A DNA stretch of 64,000 nucleotides from Arenibacter sp. 6A1 (GTDB taxonomy: Bacteria > Bacteroidota > Bacteroidia > Flavobacteriales > Flavobacteriaceae), in NCBI RefSeq assembly GCF_012272855.1, contig NZ_JAAXCQ010000014.1:51835-115834 (forward strand), in the 5' to 3' direction. Of this stretch, positions 19,472-27,680 are shown in pieces (the first letter of the stretch is position 1; each line of letters starts with the position of its first letter). A program made the position numbers and the translations under genes. The notes beneath the pieces were generated by a model. That model had not been told where the DNA came from and made no database searches. It worked only from the letters and a program-made list of their open reading frames with translations.

Positions 19472-20443
19472 ATGAAAAGAAAAACACCAACAATGGTTCC
19501 GGACTACGGACACAAAGAAATTCCCGGTAACCCCTCAACCACCAAGAGTAGCAAGTTTCCATTGCGAAAAGAGGCAACTGCCGATACGTTGAAGGTCTTG
19601 ACCTTGGAGCAATGGAATTTTTGGAAAGAAAACGGATATGTGGTCATCAAAAAGGCCGTTCCATGTGAACAGGCTGAAAAAACGGCCGCATTTCTTTGGG
19701 AATTTGAAGAAAAAGATCCAACTGACCAAAAAACCTGGTACACTGAAGCTCGTGCCGAAATTAAAATGAAAGAACTGACAGGAACGGGAATGGTAGAGGT
19801 CTATAACAACCAACACCTATGGAACAACCGTCAAATGCAGAAGGTCTATGACGCCTTTGTCGATATTTGGGGAACAGAGAAATTGTGGGTGACCATTGAT
19901 CGGGCCAATTTGAACTTCCCAATACGCCCCGGCTTTGAGTATAAAGGGTTTATCCATTGGGATTACGACCCGGAAACCAAACCGCAAAATGTGCAAGGTG
20001 TCTTGGCATTAGCAGACCAGACAGATCCCAATATGGGCGGATTTCAATGTATTCCTTGGCTGTACAGAAACTACGATACTTGGAAATTGACACAGCCCGA
20101 GGATAGGGATCATTTTAAGCCCGATATTACGGGGCTTGAGGACAAACTAGTGAAGGTTTCGATGGAAGCAGGCGATCTGCTGATTTTTAACAGTTCCCAG
20201 CCACATGGCATCAGACCCAATCGTTCCGATAACAAAGTACGGATTGCCCAGTACATCTCAATGATGCCAGCCCAAGAAGACAACGAAAACCTAAAAGAAT
20301 GGCGCGTTCATTCATGGAAGAACCGTATTGCGCCAGAAGGCTATGCCTTTCCCGGTGATCCCAGGCAATGGGAACAGACGAAATACAAAAGTGCAGAATT
20401 AACCGACTTGGGCAAGAAATTGCTGGGATCTAAAAAATGGTAA
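19472..20443 (+). CDS. Phytanoyl-CoA-dioxygenase-family (PhyH) oxygenase
   Basis: A 323-residue Fe(II)/2-oxoglutarate-dependent oxygenase of the PhyH family, cytoplasmic (no signal peptide). The iron triad is visible as HWD (His162, Asp164) in GFIHWDYDPET and His245 in SSQPHGIRPN. Arg257 in NKVRIAQY is the likely 2-oxoglutarate contact. GGFQCIPWLYRNY and MEAGDLLIFN fit the barrel. In Bacteroidetes and Planctomycetes, PhyH proteins near glycan genes are thought to hydroxylate or demethylate small molecules; the substrate here is unknown. It faces an AraC gene and is closed by a hairpin at 20552-20586, so it is a single-gene unit. Confidence 0.88.
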   Translation: MKRKTPTMVPDYGHKEIPGNPSTTKSSKFPLRKEATADTLKVLTLEQWNFWKENGYVVIKKAVPCEQAEKTAAFLWEFEEKDPTDQKTWYTEARAEIKMKELTGTGMVEVYNNQHLWNNRQMQKVYDAFVDIWGTEKLWVTIDRANLNFPIRPGFEYKGFIHWDYDPETKPQNVQGVLALADQTDPNMGGFQCIPWLYRNYDTWKLTQPEDRDHFKPDITGLEDKLVKVSMEAGDLLIFNSSQPHGIRPNRSDNKVRIAQYISMMPAQEDNENLKEWRVHSWKNRIAPEGYAFPGDPRQWEQTKYKSAELTDLGKKLLGSKKW

Positions 20444-20482
20444 TTTAGAACTATACTAGTAATAAATGAGCATATCCGCTAT

Positions 20483-20549
20483 CGAGCCGCAAATACAAAC
20501 AGAAGTTATTGGGATGACAAAGGACCGTTAAACAACAATGAATAACTAC
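20483..20549 (+). repeat. Partial leader-like repeat after the PhyH gene
   Basis: The 3' half resembles the leader repeat before DUF5777: AGTTATTGGGATGAC, then GGACCGTTAAACAACAATG and AATAACTA, matched to CAGCTATGCGCATGAC, TGACCGTTAAAAACCAAT and AATAACTA at 16112-16149. Unlike other copies it is not followed by a start codon but by a terminator hairpin. Confidence 0.4.
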
Positions 20550-20551
20550 AT

Positions 20552-20586
20552 AAGAAATGGGATTGCCGCGCGTAATCCCATTTCTT
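20552..20586 (+). terminator. Intrinsic terminator after PhyH gene
   Basis: Perfect 13-bp arms AAGAAATGGGATT and AATCCCATTTCTT around a 9-nt GC-rich loop, followed by a short pyrimidine-rich tail. About 110 bases after the PhyH stop. Confidence 0.75.
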
Positions 20587-20811
20587 GTGTTCAAGTAATA
20601 GGTGAAACTGCATTTCGATCAACTATTTTAGTTTTTCATTAAAACAATAGAAAACCACAACTAAAGAATTGCGAAATAATCGTTACATTTAATATACGAA
20701 TGCATGTCCTTTAAGCACATCGTTTACCCTGCTTATTTTCATCCGACACAGTTGGTACAGATAGACCGGCCCATCTAATTATATCCAATAAAAATCCGTA
20801 AATCCAATACT

Positions 20812-21654
20812 ATGGAACTATTACAAAAATTTTTAGAGTTTGAGCTTTTGAGCATCGGAAAATATAATTTGAAAGTTATTGGTTTGGTCATAGCGTTTCT
20901 GATTATAATGGTAACCAGGTTAATTTTATGGATAATCAAGAAATCTATGTTTCGCAGGAGAAATTTAGAGCTCTTCAATGAAGGGAATACCTATTCATTA
21001 TACCAAATTATAAAATATACAATATGGGTAATCGCAGTTGGGTTTATTCTAGAAACATTAGGAGTTAAAGTCACGCTATTAATTGCTGGTTCCGCCGCCT
21101 TACTGGTTGGAATTGGCCTTGGATTACAGCAAACATTCAACGATATAATTTCTGGAATCATTTTGCTTTCCGAAAGATCAATAAGAATTTCAGATGTGCT
21201 TCAAATCGATGGCGATATTGTAAAAATACAGGAAATTGGCTTGCGTACGTCTAAAGGACTAAATACAGATGATATATCAATTATTATTCCCAACTCCTTG
21301 ATTACTACCAATAAAGTAATTAATTGGAGTCATCAAACAAATCTAAATCGTTTTAGAATAGATGTAGGAGTTAGCTATGGAAGCGATGTGGAATTTGTGA
21401 TTAAAATCCTCGAGGAAAGTGCAAGAGAACATCCAGAGGTTGATGATGAAAAAACAGTAGAAGCTAGGCTTAAGAATTTTGGAAACTCATCCTTAGATTT
21501 TCAAGTCCTTTTTTATAGTAGCACCATTTTTGGTTCAGACAGAATGAAAAGTGATATTCGCAGAATTATAAACCTAAAGTTTCAACAAAACAATATCACC
21601 ATACCCTTTCCTCAAATGGATGTATATATAAAATCAAGTCCAAAAGAAGATTAA
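20812..21654 (+). CDS. MscS-family small mechanosensitive channel
   Basis: A 280-residue inner-membrane channel that opens on membrane tension. Three membrane segments: ~18-38, ~62-82 and the pore-lining TM3 at ~85-115 (AGSAALLVGIGLGLQQTFNDIISGIILLSERSIRISD), which has the Gly/Ala pattern of MscS. The beta domain follows (VLQIDGDIVKIQEIGLRTSKGLNTDDISIIIPNSLI), then the alpha/beta C-terminal domain ending PFPQMDVYI. Start is ATG 20812. Stand-alone housekeeping osmotic gene, not linked in function to the neighbours. Confidence 0.92.
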   Translation: MELLQKFLEFELLSIGKYNLKVIGLVIAFLIIMVTRLILWIIKKSMFRRRNLELFNEGNTYSLYQIIKYTIWVIAVGFILETLGVKVTLLIAGSAALLVGIGLGLQQTFNDIISGIILLSERSIRISDVLQIDGDIVKIQEIGLRTSKGLNTDDISIIIPNSLITTNKVINWSHQTNLNRFRIDVGVSYGSDVEFVIKILEESAREHPEVDDEKTVEARLKNFGNSSLDFQVLFYSSTIFGSDRMKSDIRRIINLKFQQNNITIPFPQMDVYIKSSPKED

Positions 21655-22138
21655 AAACGAGCTTCTCTCCATTAGTGATTTTGGTTGGCTAAGATGGTCA
21701 GTGTCTTAGTTCATAGGACAATAATTTGGGCGTTCCCTCCTAGGTCGGGCGGGCCCTTGTCTATATCCCTTGTTTCACTGCGGGGATGCCGCCGCGGTCC
21801 CTAACGCAAAAACATCAGGACCAAAAACAGAAGCGTTCCAAAAGGTATTTTAAAAAGATTGATTAAAAGGGTGTAACTGTTTTGCCTAAATTAAAAACAA
21901 AGGGCCTTTGGTTTGGAAAAACTCATTATGAGCCTTCCTTCATACTACTTTTAAAAGTGATATTGGTAACGCTATGTTGAGGTTTTTATGCAGGTTATTC
22001 CTGTTGAGGTGGCAGGGGGCGTTTACTATACAACAAATATCTTGTCTCCTTAATATTGAAGGCACCATAGCCTTTTTAAGAAATTGATTTTAGAGGTGCT
22101 TGCGCGGTGCAACAGATACTTTTGTCGTGAAAAGAAGG
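21655..22138. other. Convergent intergenic region with an ~85-bp repeat
   Basis: Lies between the 3' ends of the MscS and HxlR genes. Its notable content is the GC-richer dispersed repeat at 21725-21807. The rest is AT-rich without a recognisable gene. Confidence 0.6.
21725..21807 (+). repeat. ~85-bp GC-rich intergenic repeat, copy A
   Basis: Begins TTTGGGCGTTCCCTCC, has CTATATCCCTTG in the middle and GCGGGGATGCCGC then TCCCTAACGC at the end. Near-identical blocks in the same order occur at 53591-53676 and, reversed, at 29480-29562, with a diverged reversed copy at 53414-53509. No coding frame is shared. It sits in a convergent gap. Confidence 0.8.
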
Positions 22139-22489
22139 TTATTTTAAGATGTGGTTCCTATGGTGTATTCCCCAATTCATCGCTTCATTAATTAAGTTTT
22201 CAAGGGTTCTTCCGTGTGGCGTTAGTTCATACTCTACGGTAATCGGTTTGGTCTCCTTAACAGTTCTTGTAATTAATTCGTTTAATTCCAATTCCTGTAA
22301 GTCTTTTGATAATTTTTTTGGGGCAATACCATCAACAGCTCTTTTTAATTCCATAAAACGCATCGTTCCGTTTAATAATAAGGTTCCTATGATTTTAATC
22401 TTCCATTTTCCGCCCAATAATTCCATGGTATCTCCAATAGCCCTTATTTGCCCTTTGCATTGTGATGACAATTCAATTTTCTGTTTCAT
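22139..22489 (-). CDS. HxlR-family winged-helix regulator
   Basis: A 116-residue repressor or activator of the HxlR family. The full domain is present: CKGQIRAIGDTMELLGGKWKIKIIGTLL at ~10-37, FMELKRAVDGIAPKKLSKDLQELELNELI (recognition helix region), and the wing TKPITVEYELTPHGRTL. Cys10 is near the position used by some members for sensing electrophiles or disulfide stress. It is divergent from a three-gene operon that ends in a DsbA-like thioredoxin-fold protein. A perfect 32-bp palindrome in the shared promoter gap is almost certainly its operator, so autoregulation and control of 22606-24273 are inferred. Confidence 0.92.
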   Translation of the reverse strand: MKQKIELSSQCKGQIRAIGDTMELLGGKWKIKIIGTLLLNGTMRFMELKRAVDGIAPKKLSKDLQELELNELITRTVKETKPITVEYELTPHGRTLENLINEAMNWGIHHRNHILK

Positions 22490-22511
22490 CTGTTGTACTA
22501 TTTAATAGTGG

Positions 22512-22543
22512 TTTCCTTTAGGAAACTAGTTTCCTAAAGGAAA
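22512..22543. promoter_or_regulatory. Perfect 32-bp palindrome, likely HxlR operator
   Basis: TTTCCTTTAGGAAA, CTAG, TTTCCTAAAGGAAA: the two 14-base arms are exact reverse complements, and each arm is itself a dyad (TTTCCT and AGGAAA around a 2-base centre). It lies 23 bases before the HxlR start and 62 before the operon start at 22606. Two dyads about 18 bases apart fit two regulator dimers bound side by side. Confidence 0.8.
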
Positions 22544-22605
22544 ATAATACCTCAAAGATAGCAACTAGGAAGTACTTTTGTAGTATTGATTTATACTTCC
22601 TTAAA

Positions 22606-22980
22606 ATGAAAAATAAAAAGTTTTTAACCATCCACAGTACAGTGTATGCCCTATTTGCTATAGGGTTATTTGTGATTCCCAATATTTTGTGGCCTTATTA
22701 TGGAGTACAATTAAACGATAAGTATGCCGTTTTTTTATCGCAACATACTAGTATCTTTTTAGGCGGAATTGCCATTATTGGTTTTATGTTAAAAAATGTA
22801 GAGGACAATAGTGACATTGCCAAGCAGTTAATGATGAGTTTATTGTTGACCAATATCTTAGGAGTGGTAGTAACCTTGTACGCTTGTTTTACAGGAATTT
22901 TTTACGGATTAGGATGGTCAGACCCCGCCTTTTTTATTTTCCTATCGATTTTGAGTTTTCTGCAATGGAAGCGTAATTAA
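22606..22980 (+). CDS. Small four-helix membrane protein of unknown function
   Basis: A 124-residue inner-membrane protein with about four hydrophobic helices (FLTIHSTVYALFAIGLFVIP; HTSIFLGGIAIIGFML; LMMSLLLTNILGVVVTLYACF; PAFFIFLSILSFL). I recognise no named family; it resembles small DoxX- or DUF4345-like membrane proteins only in layout. First gene of the operon facing HxlR, 32 bases before the YdhR-like gene. Expression is likely controlled by the palindrome at 22512-22543. Confidence 0.7.
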   Translation: MKNKKFLTIHSTVYALFAIGLFVIPNILWPYYGVQLNDKYAVFLSQHTSIFLGGIAIIGFMLKNVEDNSDIAKQLMMSLLLTNILGVVVTLYACFTGIFYGLGWSDPAFFIFLSILSFLQWKRN

Positions 22981-23012
22981 TTAATGAAAGTTTAATTTAA
23001 AAAGTAAATATT

Positions 23013-23273
23013 ATGGCAGTAATCATGTATGTAGATTTTCCCCACAATGGTCCATTTGGGGATGAATTAAAAAATCAATTAAGTGAGTTGGCAGAATCTA
23101 TCAATCATGAACCTGGTTTAATTTGGAAGGTGTGGACAGAAAACCAAGAAGAAAAAACAGCCGGTGGAGTGTATTTATTTGATACAAGAGAAAACGCTAC
23201 TAAATATTTGGCAATGCATTCTGCGCGCCTTACAGATTTTGGGTATACAAATATCAAAGGTAAAATTTCTTAG
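23013..23273 (+). CDS. YdhR-like putative monooxygenase (dimeric alpha-beta barrel)
   Basis: An 86-residue protein of the YdhR family: small cofactor-free ferredoxin-like dimers proposed to act on aromatic or quinone compounds. Visible family features are the start VIMYVDFPHNGPFG, ESINHEPGLIWKVWTENQEEKTAGGVYLFDTRENATKYLAMH, and the closing strand. Middle gene of the HxlR-facing operon. Together with the HxlR regulator it suggests a response to electrophiles or quinones. Confidence 0.8.
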   Translation: MAVIMYVDFPHNGPFGDELKNQLSELAESINHEPGLIWKVWTENQEEKTAGGVYLFDTRENATKYLAMHSARLTDFGYTNIKGKIS

Positions 23274-23349
23274 GTCAACCAAGGGCTAAGTGACATTAAT
23301 AATGGTCCAATAAAATAATCGCATTGTGTAATACGAAATAACAGAAGAT

Positions 23350-24273
23350 ATGAATAATCAAAAAGATAATAATCCACTTTTATGCGATGTAACAACAGGA
23401 ATGTGTGAAATGCCAATAGGCACTGGAGAAGCCAATCAAGAGTTGGTTTTGGCAGAAGAAAAACCTATTAAAATTTTATATTACACAGATCCTATTTGTT
23501 CATCTTGTTGGGGCGTTGAACCGCAACTTCATAAACTTAAATTAGAATACGGTCACCTGTTGACCATAGACTACAGAATGGGGGGCTTATTGCCGGACTG
23601 GAGTTACAACAGTGGTGGAATAAGTTCACCTAAAGATGTTGCTGGTCATTGGGACGAAGTAAGCTTGCATTATGATATGCCTATTGATGGCGATTTGTGG
23701 CTAGAAGACCCCATGTCATCATCCTATCCGCCATCAATTGCATTTAAGGCGGCACAACTGCAAGACCCTAAAAAAGCTGTTCTTTTTCTAAGGCAAATGA
23801 GGGAGTTAATGTTCTTATCAAAAAAGAACATGACCAAATGGGAAAATATTCTATTGGCAACAAAAGATACCGGTTTAGATAATGAACGCCTGTTAAGCGA
23901 TTATAATGGTAAGGCTGTTTCTCTTTTTAATGAAGATTTGCAATTGGCCAAAAAAATAGGGGTACGGGGATTCCCATCCTTCATATTTAGCAATAAGGAA
24001 GGTGCATCAGAATTTATATATGGAACAAGACCGTATGATGTTTTTGAAAGTAAAGTTTTAGAACTTTTTCCAACAGCTAAAAAGAAGGCTTATGATACTT
24101 CAGCAGATTACTTGTTCGGAAAATTTAAGTCCCTGACACTAAGGGAGTTCTCAGCGCTTTCTGGTATGGACAGACAAAAAAGTAAAGAGTTTTTAGAGCA
24201 GTTGTTCGACAGTAAATGGCTCCAAAAAATACAATCTAAAAACGGAGACCTTTTCTTTAAAAGCAAAAATTGA
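23350..24273 (+). CDS. DsbA/FrnE-like thioredoxin-fold protein
   Basis: A 307-residue cytoplasmic thioredoxin-fold protein of the DsbA/FrnE/YjbH type. The redox motif CSSC is at 50-53 in YYTDPICSSCWGVEP, and the cis-proline loop appears as RGFPSFIF. The helical insertion spans about residues 65-190. An unusual N-terminal extension holds another cysteine pair (LLCDVTTGMCEMP, Cys12 and Cys19), and the ~65-residue C-terminus is extra. No signal peptide, so it likely works on cytoplasmic thiols or as a protease adaptor. Last gene of the HxlR-facing operon; link to thiol/electrophile stress inferred. Confidence 0.82.
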   Translation: MNNQKDNNPLLCDVTTGMCEMPIGTGEANQELVLAEEKPIKILYYTDPICSSCWGVEPQLHKLKLEYGHLLTIDYRMGGLLPDWSYNSGGISSPKDVAGHWDEVSLHYDMPIDGDLWLEDPMSSSYPPSIAFKAAQLQDPKKAVLFLRQMRELMFLSKKNMTKWENILLATKDTGLDNERLLSDYNGKAVSLFNEDLQLAKKIGVRGFPSFIFSNKEGASEFIYGTRPYDVFESKVLELFPTAKKKAYDTSADYLFGKFKSLTLREFSALSGMDRQKSKEFLEQLFDSKWLQKIQSKNGDLFFKSKN

Positions 24274-24523
24274 ACATAATTTTAGCAAAGGGTCACGGAT
24301 AAGAACAGTTGCAGGTTTAAATACGATGAATTTCCAAAGAAAACTCGGGCCTTTAAACGTGCAACTACCTTTGGTTGGATCAAAAATCGAACAATTAGTT
24401 AAATTATAGTATGCTAGTCGTAAAAAGGAATTATAGATACTCTTTTTTCGATTATAACTATACTCCATGTTTCTTCATGGTTAGGGCTTGAAGGAACCCA
24501 CACCTAAAAGATACACCCAAAAC

Positions 24524-24793
24524 CTAAGTTTTCACGGGCATTGACACTGTAATTGGGTCCATTACGGTATGCTTGGCTTTCAAAACATTGGTAGTAGGAT
24601 CTTTTAGAATAGCTTCAAATTTCTCCATGTCGGTCACTTCTATTACCAAAACCACCGAATTGGGATCATCGATATCCTGAAAGGTCTTAAGATCCGACAT
24701 GACAGGACCAAATAAATCTAGCCTGTCCTGATGGCCCTTGATCCAAGTGTTAAAATCTCCTACTTTGTGTCTTGTGATGATTGTTTTTTTCAT
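24524..24793 (-). CDS. Small alpha-beta-barrel-like protein of unknown function
   Basis: An 89-residue cytoplasmic protein. The pattern KTIITRHKVGDFNTWIKGHQDR, DIDDPNSVVLVIEVTDMEKFEAILK and MDPITVSMPVK fits a ferredoxin-like antibiotic-monooxygenase or stress-responsive barrel fold, with no clear catalytic residue. It converges with the DsbA-like gene. A leader-like repeat precedes it. I cannot name the family with confidence. Confidence 0.7.
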   Translation of the reverse strand: MKKTIITRHKVGDFNTWIKGHQDRLDLFGPVMSDLKTFQDIDDPNSVVLVIEVTDMEKFEAILKDPTTNVLKAKHTVMDPITVSMPVKT

Positions 24794-24880
24794 GGGTGTT
24801 TTATTTATTGTTATGTAAAGGGCAGCCTTAATTCGTATAACTAAATTCGAAATAGCGACCAGTTTTTAGTCATGCACATT
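24794..24880 (-). repeat. Leader-like dispersed repeat, copy 3
   Basis: On the minus strand it reads GACTAAAAACTGGTCGC, then TTCGAATTTAGTTATACGAA, then AACAATAAAT before the ATG at 24793. Block order and spacing match the copies at 994-1072 and 16067-16152, although the TATGACC block is lost. Confidence 0.55.
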
Positions 24881-25007
24881 ATATGATGATGCTTTTTATA
24901 TTGTTAGTCTTACTTTCATTAATTATAGAAATTGCCGTGGCATTTAATGCTGCTATAGGCTTTAATGGTGTCGACTTTATTTGTAAGTAGGTTTATTGGA
25001 CAAAAAA

Positions 25008-26045
25008 TTATTTTATGGCAATCGCCGCACTTGTTGGTCCCGTTAGCGGCATAATGGAAATTTTACCAAATCCTATTTTTTGGGCTAGTTCGCTAAAATC
25101 GGCAAGGGTAAAATCGTACCCTTGCGTGGTTTCTATCAACATATTTAAAGACATGAGCAGACCGAAGGAATTTTTTCTACGATCATCATCGATTATATTT
25201 TCTATGATAACCAATGCGCCTCCTTTAGGCAATGCGTTATATGCCTTTTTAATCAGCATTTTCTTGTCCTCTTTTCCCCAATCGTGTAAAATGTTGCCCA
25301 TGGTAATCACATCTGCTTTTGGAAAATCATCGGTAAAAAAATCGCCAGATGTTATGATCACCTTTCCTGTCAAACCAAAATTTCTAAGATTTTCTTTGGC
25401 TATCGGTGTAACTGGAGCCATATCAAAGGTGGTGCATTTCATATGTGGGTTGTTAAGGGTCACTTGAGCCGCAAGCAACCCTCCGGCACCACCAATATCA
25501 CATAAGGTTTTATAGGGTGAAAAATCAAATTGCTTGGCAAATGCTATAAAATTTGCCTTCTGAATTCCTCCCATAGCCCCCATAAATTCCCTTAGTTTTT
25601 GAGGATCGGAATATAAGGCTTCAAAAATAGGTTTCCCTTCATTTTTTGTTTCGTTTTGTGGCAATCCGGTTTTTAGACCTTCCTCCAAATCGTTCCAAAA
25701 AGGATACAAGCGATTATTGCACATGACTAACATTCCGCCTATATAACTTGCTTTGTTTTCGTCTAGGAACAGGTCTGAATCTTCTGTGTTCTTGTAGGTG
25801 CTGGTCTCCTTAAGTCCTGATCTTTGTAGGAAGCCCAAAGCTACCAGTGCGTCCAAAAAATCATAAAGACTACGATTGTGTAGTTTGAGCTTTTGTTGAA
25901 TTTCCTTCCCAGATAGCGATCTATTCGCCAGGATTGTAAAAAGCCCCATATTAACTGCGGTAAGCAAGGTCTTGGCGGCAAAAAATCCCGTAGCGACCTG
26001 CATTATTTTTGAAGGATTTACTTGGGTAGTTGAAGTTGTTTCCAT
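25008..26045 (-). CDS. O-methyltransferase family 2 (SAM-dependent)
   Basis: A 345-residue methyltransferase like hydroxyindole/plant O-methyltransferases. The N-terminal winged-helix dimerisation domain is at ~15-95 (GFFAAKTLLTAVNMGLFTILANRSLSGKEIQQKL). The SAM-binding motif LCDIGGAGGLLAAQ is at ~185-198, the acidic motif CTTFDMAPVTPIA next, then GDFFTDDFPKADVITMGNILHDWG with the His-Asp catalytic region, and ALVIIENIIDDDRR. It methylates hydroxyl groups of small aromatic or polyketide-like molecules in characterised relatives. It stands alone; substrate unknown. Confidence 0.9.
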   Translation of the reverse strand: METTSTTQVNPSKIMQVATGFFAAKTLLTAVNMGLFTILANRSLSGKEIQQKLKLHNRSLYDFLDALVALGFLQRSGLKETSTYKNTEDSDLFLDENKASYIGGMLVMCNNRLYPFWNDLEEGLKTGLPQNETKNEGKPIFEALYSDPQKLREFMGAMGGIQKANFIAFAKQFDFSPYKTLCDIGGAGGLLAAQVTLNNPHMKCTTFDMAPVTPIAKENLRNFGLTGKVIITSGDFFTDDFPKADVITMGNILHDWGKEDKKMLIKKAYNALPKGGALVIIENIIDDDRRKNSFGLLMSLNMLIETTQGYDFTLADFSELAQKIGFGKISIMPLTGPTSAAIAIK

Positions 26046-26823
26046 TTTTGGTCGTTTTTATTTTTTTTACCTGTGGACTTTAAAATCTAGAATTGAACAC
26101 TAAAAATTTTGTTTTTCCTTATTACGAACCTGTGCTTTTTACACCAAAGTAAACTTGACGCTTGCTACTGTTTTTGACTTCTTTTTATAGATAATATTTT
26201 TTTTCTACTGGTTTCATTATTAAATTATAAAGTCTTTATAGGTTAATTATAACTTTAAGTTTTTGCATAGCCAATTCCTTATCCAATAGTGTTGCCCGAC
26301 CGATAACAAAATTGGCGAGATAGGCTGCAAGAAGCTGTTCTTCTTACGAGATTACCCCTTATCCGCATGGCCATAGGGTTAGAAAATCAATAAATAAACA
26401 CTTGGTAATGCATACCTTATTTATGAATCATTTTTGTTTTTTTTCGAATCTTAGAAACACCTTTTTCATTTAGGACTGTACGATTAAATAATTTCCATCT
26501 ATCAAAATCTGGAAACCCAACATGCAAGCCACTGAATGTGGATGTCATTATATGAAGGGGATTTTAAAACTTAAGGCTAATAATATATGTGGCCAGTTAT
26601 AACTATTATACAAGAAAATGATTTATCCTTTAACCTACATGCCGATTAGGACGAATAAAGGATTTAATTGTCCGAAGACATATTTTTAATTATCCAACCC
26701 TTCTATGGTAATTCGAGCTCCAAAGGACAGCCTCTTATATCCAATTAAAGTAATCGGTTAAGGGCTGATAGTACTGTGAGCAATTTAGGGTGCAGGAAGT
26801 GGAATAAATTCTATAATTAATAA
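26046..26823. other. Gene-poor stretch before a fructokinase pseudogene
   Basis: About 780 bases in which I see no gene, repeat copy or hairpin of note. It may contain the lost 5' part of the kinase pseudogene in unrecognisable form, or the start of a deletion junction. Confidence 0.4.
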
Positions 26824-27402
26824 TTGATATTTAGTATGTTGATAGATAAAATAGCGACCTGGTTATATTTTATATATGGCAGTTTGGCCTGTAGGGATAC
26901 CATATCTTATAACACCTTAAAACAGCTCCTTGAAATCGCAAAATTCAAGGTTTTTGATGTTAATTTACGAGCACCGCATTATACCAAGGAAGTGCTATTG
27001 GAATTGATGCAGCATGCCAATTTTATAAAATTTAATGATGACGAATTGTATCAGGTGGCAGATTATATGGGTTCTAAATACAATTCTATGGAACAGATTA
27101 TAGACTTCGTAGCTAAAAATACTCAAACGGAAACCATTTGTGTTACCAAAGGAGCGTATGGTGCGCTTTTATATCACAAAAACAACTTTTACTATAATAG
27201 CGGCTATAGAGTTAAGGTTGTAGATACTGTTGGGGCTGGAGATGCTTTTTTATCCTCAGTTTTGTACAAAATGTTTAAGGGATAATCTCCACAAACAGCT
27301 TTAGATTTTGGTTGTGCGGTAGGGGCAATGGTAGCGAGTTACGAAGGGGAAAACCCTAACCTAACGATGGAAAACATTGAAAAGTTTATGTATCCTTCAT
27401 GA
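26824..27402 (+). pseudogene. PfkB-family sugar kinase remnant (fructokinase-like)
   Basis: The C-terminal ~60 percent of a PfkB sugar kinase: FIYGSLACRD, VFDVNLRAPHYTKE, FIKFNDDELYQVADYMG, ICVTKGAYGALLY, and the catalytic anion-hole motif DTVGAGDAFLSS. The N-terminal sugar-binding half is absent. An in-frame TAA at 27283-27285 interrupts the frame, and homology continues after it (TALDFGCAVGAMVASYEGENP) to a second stop at 27400. It is inactive. The frame opens with TTG at 26824 and has an internal ATG at 26836, but neither is a natural start for this family. Confidence 0.9.
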
Positions 27403-27680
27403 ATGCCGTTTTAAATCAAAGCCATAGTGCGTTCAGCTTTATTAAAAAGAAATTGACTAGGGTATGGAGCCTAAAAACCTTTTCTGTTATTCCTTAGAAC
27501 AACAAGGGAAGAATGCCGAAGGAAAACGGTAAATACGGTTTTTGGGCTAAAGACGAGATATAGCCTTCGGCTTATTTATGAAGTGTATTAAAAGGGGTGT
27601 TTTTATTGCAGGCCATCGTATGTAAGAGGCGTGCTCCACCAGAAACTGGCAGAGCCGCCTCCTTAAAAATAGAAGGTTCT

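Noticed and set aside
21725..21807. Possible short peptide gene inside the ~85-bp repeat
   Set aside because: Copies differ by substitutions and length changes that do not keep any frame, and no start site is shared.
26836..27285. Intact small kinase starting at the internal ATG
   Set aside because: It lacks the N-terminal sugar-binding half, and homology continues past the TAA, so it is a broken gene.
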